DNA from: Terribacillus saccharophilus
Lineage (GTDB): Bacteria > Bacillota > Bacilli > Bacillales > Amphibacillaceae
Assembly (NCBI RefSeq): GCF_002272745.1
Contig: NZ_NPBD01000001.1
Span: forward strand, 186,001 to 250,000
Direction: 5' to 3'
DNA length: 64,000 nt
Under the pieces are notes generated by a model. That model did no database searches, was not told where the DNA came from, and saw only the letters and a list, made by a program, of their open reading frames with translations. The position numbers were made by a program, and so were the translations under genes. This document shows positions 36,315 through 43,999 of the stretch, piece after piece (position 1 is the stretch's first letter; the number at the start of each line of letters is the position of its first letter).

Positions 36315-36343
36315 TTGACAAAGAGCAAGATATTACTTACTAT
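36315..36343 (+). promoter_or_regulatory. sigma-A promoter of mgtE
   Basis: A perfect TTGACA (36315-36320), 17-base spacer, TACTAT (36338-36343). Transcription would start about 25 bases before the mgtE start codon, leaving no room for a magnesium riboswitch. Confidence 0.65.
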
Positions 36344-36374
36344 TGAGTGTTCTTGCATGCGAGGAGGAAAACGT

Positions 36375-37739
36375 ATGGATCATTTGGAAAACCAAGAAAT
36401 CTTACTATACCAAAATAAAATCAGGGAAGCACTAGCTAACCAGCAAATCGATCAATTTCGTGCAGAATACCTAGAATTGCACCCATATGATCAGGCTGCT
36501 GTTTTCGAGGAACAGCCTGAAGAAATACGTAAACAAATTTATTCCTATCTTTCCCCTGACGAGACCGCAGAAATCATGGAAAACGTTAACTGGGAAAATG
36601 CAGACCTGTATTTCACGGAAATGTACTCTCGCTATGCAGCGCAAGTGCTCGCTGAGATGTCCGCAGATGATGCAGTGGATATATTAAAGGAAATGGATAA
36701 AAACAAAGTTGCTAGTTTTATCACAATCATGGAAAAAGAAACTGCTGAAGAAATCAAGCATCTTTTGCATTATGAGGATAAAACGGCCGGTAGTATTATG
36801 ACGACGGAATTCGTCAGTGTCAGTGCCACTGATACGGTACGGGAAGCGATGCTGCACCTGAGAGCAGAAGCGCCTGATGCTGAAACTATCTACTATACGT
36901 ATGTTGTAGACCAAGATAAGAAGCTGGTCGGAGTCATTTCTTTACGAAATCTCATTATAGCTGAGAAAGACTGGCTTATCTCCGAAGTGATGAGCGACAG
37001 AATCGTTAGTGTTGCTGTTGGTGATGACCAAGAGCATGCTGCCCAAATGATGCGTGATTATGACTTCTTGGCATTGCCGGTAGTCGATTTTCAAAATCAT
37101 ATCCTCGGTATCATCACGGTCGATGATATCTTGGATGTTATGGAAGAAGAAGCAGACGAGGATTACAGCCGTCTAGCCGGTGTCAGTGATACCGAAAGGG
37201 GAGAAGACAGTGCATTTGTGTCTGCTCGCAAACGGCTGCCATGGCTCGTGGTGCTCCTTTTCCTCGGTATGATTACGGCCAGTTTGATTAGTCGTTTCGA
37301 GAATACGCTCAGCCAAGTGGCGATACTCGCGAGCTTTATCCCGCTTATCGGCGGAATGGGAGGAAATACCGGCACCCAGGCATTGGCAGTTGCAGTCCGC
37401 GGTATGGCGACAGGGGATGTTGCTAAGCGCGGTAAGATGCGGATGGTGATGCGTGAAGGACTGACAGGTATTATAACTGGACTTAGCTGCGGTATTGTCA
37501 TTACTGTAGTAGTTGCCTTCTGGCAGCAAGACTTTTTCCTAGGTCTGCTCGTTGGACTATCTATCTTTGCAACCTTGATTATTGCTACGCTGGCGGGAGC
37601 GATAATTCCGCTGCTCATGCATAAACTGAACATCGACCCAGCCATTGCTTCAGGTCCGTTCATCACGACAATCAATGATATTATATCCATCTTGATTTAT
37701 TTCGGGCTGGCAACAGCCTTCATGGGACTGCTGACATAA
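36375..37739 (+). CDS. mgtE: magnesium transporter MgtE
   Basis: 454 residues. The N-terminal superhelical MgtE_N domain spans about 15-125, followed by two CBS domains (about 130-255, with TTEFVSVSATDTVREAM and MRDYDFLALPVVD), a plug helix and five membrane helices (about 280-454). The pore signature GGMGGNTGTQALAVAVRG is present. The channel is gated by magnesium bound between N and CBS domains. The start is ATG 36375 with GAGGAGG upstream; the frame is open to a TTG that belongs to the -35 box. Confidence 0.94.
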   Translation: MDHLENQEILLYQNKIREALANQQIDQFRAEYLELHPYDQAAVFEEQPEEIRKQIYSYLSPDETAEIMENVNWENADLYFTEMYSRYAAQVLAEMSADDAVDILKEMDKNKVASFITIMEKETAEEIKHLLHYEDKTAGSIMTTEFVSVSATDTVREAMLHLRAEAPDAETIYYTYVVDQDKKLVGVISLRNLIIAEKDWLISEVMSDRIVSVAVGDDQEHAAQMMRDYDFLALPVVDFQNHILGIITVDDILDVMEEEADEDYSRLAGVSDTERGEDSAFVSARKRLPWLVVLLFLGMITASLISRFENTLSQVAILASFIPLIGGMGGNTGTQALAVAVRGMATGDVAKRGKMRMVMREGLTGIITGLSCGIVITVVVAFWQQDFFLGLLVGLSIFATLIIATLAGAIIPLLMHKLNIDPAIASGPFITTINDIISILIYFGLATAFMGLLT

Positions 37740-37755
37740 GTTATGATACGACAAA

Positions 37756-37790
37756 GAAAAAGACTGTCTACGGATAGTCTTTTTCTTTTG
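37756..37790 (+). terminator. terminator after mgtE
   Basis: AAAAAGACTGTC/GATAGTCTTTTT with a TACG tetraloop; one G-T pair. Confidence 0.88.
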
Positions 37791-37801
37791 GTGAAATTGG
37801 G

Positions 37802-37829
37802 CACCCCCTCTTGTCAGCTGCATATAATG
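37802..37829 (+). promoter_or_regulatory. candidate sigma-K promoter of cotO
   Basis: CACC (37802-37805), 15 bases, CATATAATG (37821-37829), which has eight of nine positions compatible with the sigma-K -10 CATANNNTA. Position 34 bases before the cotO start and the coat function agree with late mother-cell expression. Confidence 0.55.
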
Positions 37830-37862
37830 GGTAGGAATCCTATGTAAAGGAGGGCGTTGCGC

Positions 37863-38321
37863 GTGTCCAAAGAAAAGGTAAGGCGCCAGCAGCCAATGCT
37901 GTTTATTGCCCAGCCGAAGCTTGATCTGCCGATAGCAGAAATGCAGCAGGCTTATCGTACGACAAAAGGAAAAAAGAAAGAAGTAGTAGCAGAAGTAGTA
38001 ACGGAAGAAAAAAAACCAGAAGTAAAACAAGAAGCTGTTGTACCTAAAGAAGAATTATCACCAGCAGCGAAAAAGATAGCTCCGTCCAATAGAAAAGTGA
38101 GTTTCAAAGATTTACCGACGGCAGAAAAGGTTGATTATTTTCTGAATCTCCCTTCTCAGCTTCCTCGTATGAAATGTGAACTTGTTACGACAGAGGGCAG
38201 CTTGATCGGCATCATTTCAAGTATAGAAGGAGACCTTATCCAATTCAAATCAATTCGTCGTCCGTTTAGACGTGAAGTAAAACTAGAGGATATTCGAGAT
38301 ATCAAAATACTTGGCTTCTAA
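37863..38321 (+). CDS. cotO: spore coat protein CotO
   Basis: 152 residues. The N-terminal segment (QQPMLFIAQPKLDLPIAEMQQ) and the C-terminal domain (SFKDLPTAEKVDYFLNLPSQLPRM...VKLEDIRDIKILGF) match CotO, a morphogenetic protein of the outer coat. Between them is a low-complexity Lys/Glu/Val linker (about 40-80). The start is GTG 37863, eight bases after AAGGAGGG; the TTG at 37857 is too close to it. It is divergent... in function paired with the convergent CotZ-like gene that follows, as B. subtilis cotO lies beside cotVWXYZ. Confidence 0.88.
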   Translation: MSKEKVRRQQPMLFIAQPKLDLPIAEMQQAYRTTKGKKKEVVAEVVTEEKKPEVKQEAVVPKEELSPAAKKIAPSNRKVSFKDLPTAEKVDYFLNLPSQLPRMKCELVTTEGSLIGIISSIEGDLIQFKSIRRPFRREVKLEDIRDIKILGF

Positions 38322-38323
38322 AA

Positions 38324-38361
38324 AAAAAGTTCAATCTTGTAATCAAGATTGAACTTTTCTT
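38324..38361 (+). terminator. bidirectional terminator between cotO and the CotZ-like gene
   Basis: AAAGTTCAATCTTG/CAAGATTGAACTTT perfect 14-base stem with a TAAT loop between A and T runs. Confidence 0.92.
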
Positions 38362-38369
38362 GTTAAGAC

Positions 38370-38852
38370 TTAGTTTGTAGGCGGAGTGCCTGTAACGAAT
38401 GCAGAAATAGCTGGCAAAGTAGTGATATGGGCGAATGCGTTCAAATCAACTGTGAAGCAAATTGCTGTAGCTGTTAGGTTAGTAACCTGCTGTTCAGCAA
38501 TTCCATCAGGAACTAGTATTAGATCTGCTGGGCTGCGAAGCAATTCCAGCACAGCGCTGTTATCGTCGTAGACTGCTTTCACACGGAAGTAGTAGCTTCC
38601 AGCTACTGGCCCAAGTGTTCCTGGAGTTGCTCCTGGTGCAACTCCATATCCACGGAAAATAGCTCCGAGGTCGTTATATAGGCAGATTGGTACTGTATCG
38701 AAACCAGTAGATCCTCCGAAGTTGCCTAGAAGATCATTGATGGATTGTTCCGCACTTGTTGCGCAGCACTCGGAATGGATATCTTTTTGTGCATTGGCAA
38801 TTTCTCTTACGATATCCACGACGACTGTTGAACGTGTTTCTTCGTTGCTCAT
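38370..38852 (-). CDS. CotY/CotZ/ExsY-like spore coat protein
   Basis: 160 residues. Features shared with CotZ and ExsY are an N-terminal helix ending in a Cys pair (HSECCA), the FDTVPICLYNDLG segment, a YYFRVKAVYDDNSAVLELL core, and ICFTVDLNAFAHIT near the end. These proteins self-assemble and crosslink the crust or exosporium through cysteines. This copy has few cysteines (four) compared with CotZ and lacks a His-rich tail, so it is a divergent member. GAGAGGGG precedes the ATG. A close sigma-K promoter match lies upstream. Confidence 0.8.
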   Translation of the reverse strand: MSNEETRSTVVVDIVREIANAQKDIHSECCATSAEQSINDLLGNFGGSTGFDTVPICLYNDLGAIFRGYGVAPGATPGTLGPVAGSYYFRVKAVYDDNSAVLELLRSPADLILVPDGIAEQQVTNLTATAICFTVDLNAFAHITTLPAISAFVTGTPPTN

Positions 38853-38899
38853 GATTTAACCCCTCTCGAAATGATAAAGTAATGACGTTTCGTCTTTAA

Positions 38900-38928
38900 T
38901 AAGATATGAGGAGCCCTTTGTTATGTGT
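38900..38928 (-). promoter_or_regulatory. sigma-K promoter of the CotZ-like gene
   Basis: On the minus strand ACAC (38928-38925), 16 bases, CATATCTTA (38908-38900), a perfect match to CATANNNTA with the expected -35. It is 48 bases from the start codon. Confidence 0.7.
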
Positions 38929-39006
38929 GGGCACTTAACCGGATAATCCAAGAAGTTCGTAGGTATTTACAGGTGAGGAAAAAACACATGAATAGGCGTA
39001 CATAGC

Positions 39007-39035
39007 ACACCTTTCCAAGTAGGTCACATAAACTA
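39007..39035 (+). promoter_or_regulatory. sigma-K promoter of the His/Asp-repeat gene
   Basis: ACAC (39007-39010), 16 bases, CATAAACTA (39027-39035), a perfect CATANNNTA. Layout is identical to that of the divergent CotZ-like gene. Confidence 0.7.
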
Positions 39036-39071
39036 TCAAGACTTGAGTCTAAGGAAAAGGGAGTGAAAGAC

Positions 39072-39500
39072 ATGTCTGAGGAAAAAAAGGTTATCCATGT
39101 GAAGAACCTGATCATTAAAGCTGATAAAGTTGTGTTGGATGCGGACGATATAGACAAAGGCAAGCATGATCATGACAATAAAAAGCACGATCATGACGAT
39201 AAAAGGCATGATCATGATGATAAAAAGCATGATCATGATGATAAGAAACATGATCAAGACAATGATTACAATCTGTTCTTCGGTTCCCGCCGAAAGAAAG
39301 ATGATGATAATCATGAAGAAAATTCCAATCATGATGATAAGCACGGTCATGATGATAAACATAAAGATGATAAAAAAGATGATCGTAAATTTGATTTTGA
39401 TCCAATCTTCGGTTTCCGCCGGAAGAATGATGATAATCATGACGATAAACAGAAAGACGATGATGACAAAGAGAAAAGCCCCCGAAACTTCTGGTTCTGA
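39072..39500 (+). CDS. His/Asp-rich repeat protein, probable spore surface protein
   Basis: 142 residues from ATG 39072 after AAGGGAGTG. An N-terminal motif (KVIHVKNLIIKADKVVLDAD, residues about 6-25) is followed by five tandem 7-residue repeats of the type KHDHDDK (about 31-65), then two copies of a longer module ending in FFGSRRKKDDDNHEE and IFGFRRKNDDNHDD, with a basic/acidic His-rich linker between. It has no cysteine and no signal peptide. The sigma-K type promoter and position in a coat cluster imply a spore coat or exosporium protein. The HDHDD repeats can bind divalent metals. The family is not one I can name. Confidence 0.7.
   Translation: MSEEKKVIHVKNLIIKADKVVLDADDIDKGKHDHDNKKHDHDDKRHDHDDKKHDHDDKKHDQDNDYNLFFGSRRKKDDDNHEENSNHDDKHGHDDKHKDDKKDDRKFDFDPIFGFRRKNDDNHDDKQKDDDDKEKSPRNFWF
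39162..39266 (+). repeat. five tandem 21-bp coding repeats
   Basis: Five imperfect 21-base units of the type AAG CAT GAT CAT GAC GAT AAA at 39162, 39183, 39204, 39225 and 39246, in frame with the His/Asp-rich protein. Synonymous differences between units show that the array is not very recent. Confidence 0.85.
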
Positions 39501-39528
39501 TAAAAAGCAGCCTCGGCTGCTTTTTTAT
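39501..39528 (+). terminator. terminator after the repeat gene
   Basis: AAGCAGCC TCG GCTGCTT stem with six T. Confidence 0.88.
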
Positions 39529-39588
39529 ATGGTTAGACAAGGAGAGAAGCGGGGTAAAGAAGAATAAGATAATAAAGGAGGAGATTAC

Positions 39589-39867
39589 ATGAGTTGGACC
39601 GTACCAGTTTCATCCTATCAGTATATGGATTATCAAAACAGGATCAACAGCCCAAAAAGCGACCGTTATGTGATTGAAAGGACCAATCCAATAATGTCTA
39701 ACAGAACAAAGGATACGTTTGAACAGCGCGTTCAGGATCGGCTGGACTACCAAGCTGCCGCTATACCCCGCCAAAAGCGACATCAAACAACCAATGAGAC
39801 ACAATTTGACGGGAAGACATATAGCTTATTAACCGGAAAAGGTCGTTATATCAACACAGTTTGTTAG
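39589..39867 (+). CDS. unknown 92-residue protein
   Basis: A hydrophilic, basic protein rich in Tyr, Gln, Asn and Arg (SSYQYMDYQNRINSP, KRHQTTNETQF) with a single C-terminal cysteine as last residue. AAAGGAGGAGATTAC precedes the ATG, a very strong ribosome binding site. No family is recognised. Its neighbours are spore coat genes, so a role in the spore is possible, but no sigma-K or sigma-E promoter match is seen in the 60 bases between it and the preceding terminator. Confidence 0.6.
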   Translation: MSWTVPVSSYQYMDYQNRINSPKSDRYVIERTNPIMSNRTKDTFEQRVQDRLDYQAAAIPRQKRHQTTNETQFDGKTYSLLTGKGRYINTVC

Positions 39868-39868
39868 T

Positions 39869-40552
39869 TTAATACGATCTGGTAAATAGCCCGTCAACGG
39901 GCGTCCATTCCGCATAAACTACCTCAGAAACAGTGCTGAAACCTTGTTTCTTTATTTCATTCTCCAGCCATTCCAATGTTTGGCCGCTATTAACAATGTT
40001 ATCCTTTATGATTTCACCGTCTAGTATGAACGAAACAGGTAGAGGGTTGGGCTGTTCTTTTAGATCAAGATCATTTCGTGTGGGATTTTGATAAGCGCTT
40101 TTTTTCAAGACGCTCAGACTGCCATCAGCTTCGATGATTGCATAATCTACTTCAGAGAGTGAAAAAATGCTGTTGGATCGTAGCTGGTGCATAAGCTGAT
40201 TGAAATCCATCTTGTTGGCTTTCATATCCTCATACCGAAGTTCGCCTTTGGAGATGATCACAGTAGGTTTCCCTTCCAGAAAACCGCGTGTTCCTTTGAA
40301 TCGCTGGGTGGTTTTTTCGATGATGACCATCAGTAAGCCCCATGTGATGATTGCGACTGCAATATGCAAAATACCAGCTTCAGGATCAAAAATAGCATTA
40401 CCGAATAGCTCTCCGACAGCGATTGCAGCGATAAAGTCAAAGGCTGTAATCTGATTCATTTGGGTTTTTCCAAGCACCTTTGTTAATACAAACAGCCCCA
40501 AAAAGCCGAAAATGACTTCCGCAATGATATGTCCATATTCTCCCACGTGCAA
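39869..40552 (-). CDS. YetF family membrane protein (DUF421)
   Basis: 227 residues: three membrane helices (about 7-95) and a cytoplasmic DUF421 domain. Family features are LTKVLGKTQMNQITAFDFI, AVGELFGNAIF, GKPTVIISKGELRYEDMKANKM, and the two-motif domain LMHQLRSNSIFSLSEVDYAI. Relatives in B. subtilis (YetF, YdfS, YrbG) act in spore or membrane processes; YetF-type proteins have been linked with germination. The start may be TTG 40552 or GTG 40546; both lie after AAGGGGTG. It is convergent with the unknown gene that ends two bases away. Confidence 0.82.
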   Translation of the reverse strand: MHVGEYGHIIAEVIFGFLGLFVLTKVLGKTQMNQITAFDFIAAIAVGELFGNAIFDPEAGILHIAVAIITWGLLMVIIEKTTQRFKGTRGFLEGKPTVIISKGELRYEDMKANKMDFNQLMHQLRSNSIFSLSEVDYAIIEADGSLSVLKKSAYQNPTRNDLDLKEQPNPLPVSFILDGEIIKDNIVNSGQTLEWLENEIKKQGFSTVSEVVYAEWTPVDGLFTRSY

Positions 40553-40598
40553 CACACCCCTTCTAAGAGAAAGCATGCCCAAAGGAAACTTGACTATA

Positions 40599-40630
40599 CA
40601 AAAAAAGAGACCTCCAAAAGGAAGTCTCAC
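40599..40630 (-). terminator. terminator of the yjcHGF operon
   Basis: On the minus strand GAGACTTCC TTTT GGAGGTCTC then seven T; one mismatch. Confidence 0.8.
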
Positions 40631-41049
40631 AGCTGTTTTGTCATTGTTTTATGCGGAATGCCAGCATCCATGAATTCTTCTGAAACGACTGTATAACCAA
40701 GTCGTTCGTAGAAAGGTATTGCCTGTGTCTGCGCGTTTAGTTTCGCTTTCAGCATACCGCGTTTTTTCGCTTCCTCTTCCATGGCCCACATTAGGTCATT
40801 TCCGTAATGCTTGCCTCGGAATTCTTTCAGGATGCAAATGCGTTCCATCTTTGCATACTCATCGACCAAACGCATTCTCGCAGCCGCTCCCGGAGTTCCA
40901 TCCTCGTATCCGACGAAGTGGATACTTTCATTCTCCAGTTCATCAATTTCATGATCTGCCGGTACTTTTTGTTCCTCAACGAATACTAGTGTTCTTACTT
41001 GGAAAGCATCTTGCTGTTGAATACTGTTTTCTGCTACGGTTATTTCCAT
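40627..41049 (-). CDS. yjcF: GNAT acetyltransferase YjcF
   Basis: 140-residue GNAT-fold N-acetyltransferase, the length of B. subtilis YjcF. The CoA-binding motif is ILKEFRGKHYGNDLMWAMEEEA, and the LNAQTQAIPFYERLGYTVVSEEFMDAGIPH tail is typical of the ElaA/YjcF branch. The substrate is unknown. It follows yjcG with a two-base gap and yjcH further upstream, the same three-gene order as in B. subtilis. Confidence 0.9.
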   Translation of the reverse strand: MEITVAENSIQQQDAFQVRTLVFVEEQKVPADHEIDELENESIHFVGYEDGTPGAAARMRLVDEYAKMERICILKEFRGKHYGNDLMWAMEEEAKKRGMLKAKLNAQTQAIPFYERLGYTVVSEEFMDAGIPHKTMTKQL

Positions 41050-41051
41050 GT

Positions 41052-41567
41052 TTATTCCTCACCTAACGTAAAAGTTTCTTTCACAGTCCATTTCCCGTCT
41101 TCTTGCTCTTGGAGCAAATGGAACTGTGTGGCTTGTTCTTCATATTGAAATTGCTTCAGTTTCAGTGTACCGTGCAAATCAGCATATTCCCCATTCGAAA
41201 GGTTTTGCGCAATCGTAATATGCGGAATGAATGCATATGCTTTCTCACCTTCAAAGAAACCATGATATAACTTTTCGTGCAGTGTTTTTAATTCCTCTGA
41301 AGGAGTCACCTTAAAATAGAGTGTATTATGAGCAGGTGCAAACGTACTTACTTTCTCAATTTGATAAGAGAAAGGAGCTGTTTCGCGTGCAATTCGTTTC
41401 AGCTCACTTACAGCGTCGATAAGATCATCTTCTTCATTCAAAGGGAATGGCTGCCGTACCTTCATATGCGGTTTGATGAGTGCGTAAGCAGAGTCGTATC
41501 GTTTACGATACGAATTGGCTTCTTGCTGCACTTGCTCAGATGGGAAAATTGCTACAGAGTAGTTCAT
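41052..41567 (-). CDS. yjcG: 2'-5' RNA ligase-like phosphoesterase YjcG
   Basis: 171-residue 2H phosphoesterase. The two HxT/S-type motifs appear as FAPAHNTLYFKV (around 91-102; an asparagine replaces part of the first motif) and FIPHITIAQNL (around 128-138). B. subtilis YjcG has the same fold and size and is also described as lacking a fully standard first motif. A role in RNA or cyclic nucleotide processing is possible. Middle gene of yjcH-yjcG-yjcF. Confidence 0.88.
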   Translation of the reverse strand: MNYSVAIFPSEQVQQEANSYRKRYDSAYALIKPHMKVRQPFPLNEEDDLIDAVSELKRIARETAPFSYQIEKVSTFAPAHNTLYFKVTPSEELKTLHEKLYHGFFEGEKAYAFIPHITIAQNLSNGEYADLHGTLKLKQFQYEEQATQFHLLQEQEDGKWTVKETFTLGEE

Positions 41568-41663
41568 CTCAATACCTCCAATTAAGAATGAATAGCATGC
41601 GTACCGTTTGCTTTATGCGTCTTATTATACCAAAGATGGGGCGTGCTGTATGCGGCCGAAGGT

Positions 41664-42389
41664 TCAGCCGAATACGTCAGTCAGTACCTGTTTCATATCA
41701 CGTTGCCAATACTTCCATGTATGATCCGCATCCTCCAGTTCCCGATACGTATAATCAACAGTCTTCGTGCTGAAATATTCTTGTAAGCTGCGATTCGGTT
41801 CCACAAAGTCCATCTCTTTCTCGAAGCTAGTAGGAACTTTAGTCTCATTCGTGCCGATTGTATGATAAATGGACAAACTATCCAGCTGCTTTGCATCTCT
41901 TACTTCCCGCATGACAGCTTCATCGACTAATGGGGACTGCATCACAACTCCACCAAATGTATGCGGGAAGCGAAGGGCAGCCACAAGGGAGAGGGTACCA
42001 GCCAGAGAATCGCCCATCAATGTCCTGGTGGCTCCCATATGTAATGTCGGCAAATCATCCTCCAGAACCGGCAGCACTTCATGCAGAAGGAACTGCAGAA
42101 AGGCTTCATGTTTCTTTCCATCAGGATAGTATTTATCGATTCGGTCGTGACGGTCACGGTAATGAATGCCGGCGAAGACCGTATTCTGAATCTCGCCGTC
42201 ACTATGCAGCTGATCACTTAACGTCGCGATGCGCCCCATTTGGAAATAATCGTTACCATCTTGCATAATGCATAGCTGGTACTTATACAAAGGAGAAAAT
42301 GACTTCGGTTTATACCAGCGTACTTCCAAGCTCTCATCCAAATAGATGCTGTCTATGATGGCACTTTCCATCTTACCATTTCGTTTCAT
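41664..42389 (-). CDS. yjcH: esterase YjcH (enterochelin esterase-like)
   Basis: 241-residue alpha/beta hydrolase of the esterase D/enterochelin esterase group. The nucleophile motif is LMGDSLAGTLSL, a variant GxSxxG elbow, and the histidine is in ELEDADHTWKYWQ near the C-terminus. Substrate is unknown. GCGAGG precedes the ATG at 42389; an internal ATG seven codons later could also be used. It is about 100 bases upstream of yjcG on the same strand. Confidence 0.87.
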   Translation of the reverse strand: MKRNGKMESAIIDSIYLDESLEVRWYKPKSFSPLYKYQLCIMQDGNDYFQMGRIATLSDQLHSDGEIQNTVFAGIHYRDRHDRIDKYYPDGKKHEAFLQFLLHEVLPVLEDDLPTLHMGATRTLMGDSLAGTLSLVAALRFPHTFGGVVMQSPLVDEAVMREVRDAKQLDSLSIYHTIGTNETKVPTSFEKEMDFVEPNRSLQEYFSTKTVDYTYRELEDADHTWKYWQRDMKQVLTDVFG

Positions 42390-42538
42390 CTGTTAAACCT
42401 CGCTTTGTGAAAGGGTTGTGATGTCATTTTACCATGAATGGAAGGAAGAGTATGAATAATACAGGCCGTCAAGGTAAACCTTACAGCCTAATAACTGCTC
42501 TTACAGTGAAATAAGTTGGTTTATTCTTTGATTCCATA

Positions 42539-42576
42539 AAAAAGGATCCATCTCAATTAATCGAAATGGATCTATT
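42539..42576 (-). terminator. terminator of the VOC gene
   Basis: On the minus strand GATCCATTTC/GAGATGGATC with one G-T pair, an 8-base loop and CTTTTTT. Confidence 0.75.
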
Positions 42577-42604
42577 AGTGCTGTATTTAATCTATGATAA
42601 AGAA

Positions 42605-42988
42605 TCAATCGTTTTTCTCCATGATTGCAAAGTAATTTCCTTCATAATCTGCAAAGTTGAATACTCTTCCAGTTGGCATTGCGACTATTTCTCCGACCGT
42701 GACATGATCAATTAATAAATCATTATGTAGTTTATCGAGATTATCTGAGAAAAACATTAAAGAAGGGGTCCCAAGATTTAGTTCAGGCTCCATTTTGGAA
42801 ATGAATGCTTTGTTGTGTAGAATGATACTTGTTTCTGCACCTTTTGAAGGTGCAATTTCAATCCATCTCATACCCTGACCATCGTCTTCTTTAGCGAGCA
42901 CTTGAAACCCCAGTTTTTCTGTCCAAAAGTGGACTGCCTGATCCTGATCGCTTACATATAACATAATTTGACCAACGTGATTAATCAA
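42605..42988 (-). CDS. VOC/glyoxalase family protein
   Basis: 127 residues of the vicinal oxygen chelate fold with paired beta-alpha-beta-beta-beta units. The N-terminal unit begins HVGQIMLYVSDQDQAVHFWTEKLGFQV and the second includes TVGEIVAMPTGRVFNFADYEGNYFAIME. Possible metal ligands are His4 and the final Glu. The start is TTG 42988, seven bases after AAAGGAG. The reaction is unknown; antibiotic resistance or glyoxalase-like roles occur in the family. Confidence 0.85.
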   Translation of the reverse strand: MINHVGQIMLYVSDQDQAVHFWTEKLGFQVLAKEDDGQGMRWIEIAPSKGAETSIILHNKAFISKMEPELNLGTPSLMFFSDNLDKLHNDLLIDHVTVGEIVAMPTGRVFNFADYEGNYFAIMEKND

Positions 42989-43132
42989 TTTTATTCTCCT
43001 TTATTTTGGACGTGCCTATACATTCTACAGTCTCGCGGATTTTACCTTCTAGAAGCGCTCATTTAATGAAACAGGCCACGCACTATTAAATATAGAGCGC
43101 GGCCGGTCTAATGGACGATACGAAGTCTAAGT

Positions 43133-43999
43133 TCAAGACGTTTTCATCGTCCGAAAACGTCGCAACAGTCCATACCTTGGTGAGAAAAACCAAGTCAGCA
43201 GAAATAAAATACCTCCAGCGGCACTCATCGATCCAGAGATCGAAGCATCCAGTAACAGCGCGCCATAATAACCGAAGACGGCACTTGCGGCACCAAACAA
43301 ACAGCTGTAAAGCAGCATTACGGATAACCTATCGGTCATAAGGTAAGCGCAGGCGCCCGGCACGACTAGCATGCTGACAACAAGGACGGCACCAACAGCA
43401 TCAAAGGAGCCGACAGCCGTAATGGATACAAGGCCCATTAATAAGTAATGGATCAAAGCAACCGGAAGGCCTAGCGTTACCGCTAGTGCAGCATCGAAAC
43501 TAGTGAGCTTTAATTCCTTGTAGAACATTGAAATGACGAGCGTTGCGAATAGGGTGATACATAGGAGCATTCCTGTTGCTTTCGGTATTTCAATTCCAAA
43601 GACAGTGTACGTATTCCATGGAATAAAGGCGATTTCTCCCATTAAGGCGTGTTCCACATCGAGGTGGACATCTCTGGCGAAAAGCGAAATAAGTATGACA
43701 CCGATGGCAAAGAAAGTCGTGAACACAATACCGATACTGGCATCTTCTTGAACACCCGAATTATGAAGTGATTGGATAGCAAATGTCGTCACCAATCCGA
43801 TAATTGTTGCGCCGATTAGCATATAGATGCCGTTCAAACTGTTTGCAACAAGAAATGCGAGTACGATTCCAAGCAATACACTATGACTAATCGCATCAGC
43901 GAGCATCGTCATTCGCCGAACAATCAGGAAACAACCTACCATACCGCAGCTGATTCCGACGAGACAAGCAGTCAGCAGAATCCAACCCTCATATGTCAT
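43133..43999 (-). CDS. mntD: manganese ABC transporter permease
   Basis: 288-residue ABC-3 (TroD/ZnuB) permease with about eight helices. Typical segments are ISCGMVGCFLIVRRMTMLADAISHSVLLGIVLAF and GIVFTTFFAIGVILIS. It starts four bases inside the end of mntC (ATGA overlap). The last gene of mntABCD. No clear terminator follows; 120 bases of non-coding sequence separate it from the VOC gene. Confidence 0.9.
   Translation of the reverse strand: MTYEGWILLTACLVGISCGMVGCFLIVRRMTMLADAISHSVLLGIVLAFLVANSLNGIYMLIGATIIGLVTTFAIQSLHNSGVQEDASIGIVFTTFFAIGVILISLFARDVHLDVEHALMGEIAFIPWNTYTVFGIEIPKATGMLLCITLFATLVISMFYKELKLTSFDAALAVTLGLPVALIHYLLMGLVSITAVGSFDAVGAVLVVSMLVVPGACAYLMTDRLSVMLLYSCLFGAASAVFGYYGALLLDASISGSMSAAGGILFLLTWFFSPRYGLLRRFRTMKTS

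Noticed and set aside
36180..36374. Magnesium (M-box) riboswitch before mgtE
   Set aside because: The promoter leaves only a leader of about 25 bases, and no M-box core sequence is present.
37163..37690. 175-residue minus-strand ORF inside mgtE
   Set aside because: Antisense shadow of the MgtE membrane domain.
39162..39266. CRISPR-like or regulatory repeat array
   Set aside because: The 21-bp units have no spacers and are in frame with a His/Asp-rich protein.
39166..39567. A Met/Ile-rich 133-residue protein in another frame of the repeat gene
   Set aside because: It is a shadow of the GATCATGATGAT repeats read one base later; it has no ribosome binding site.
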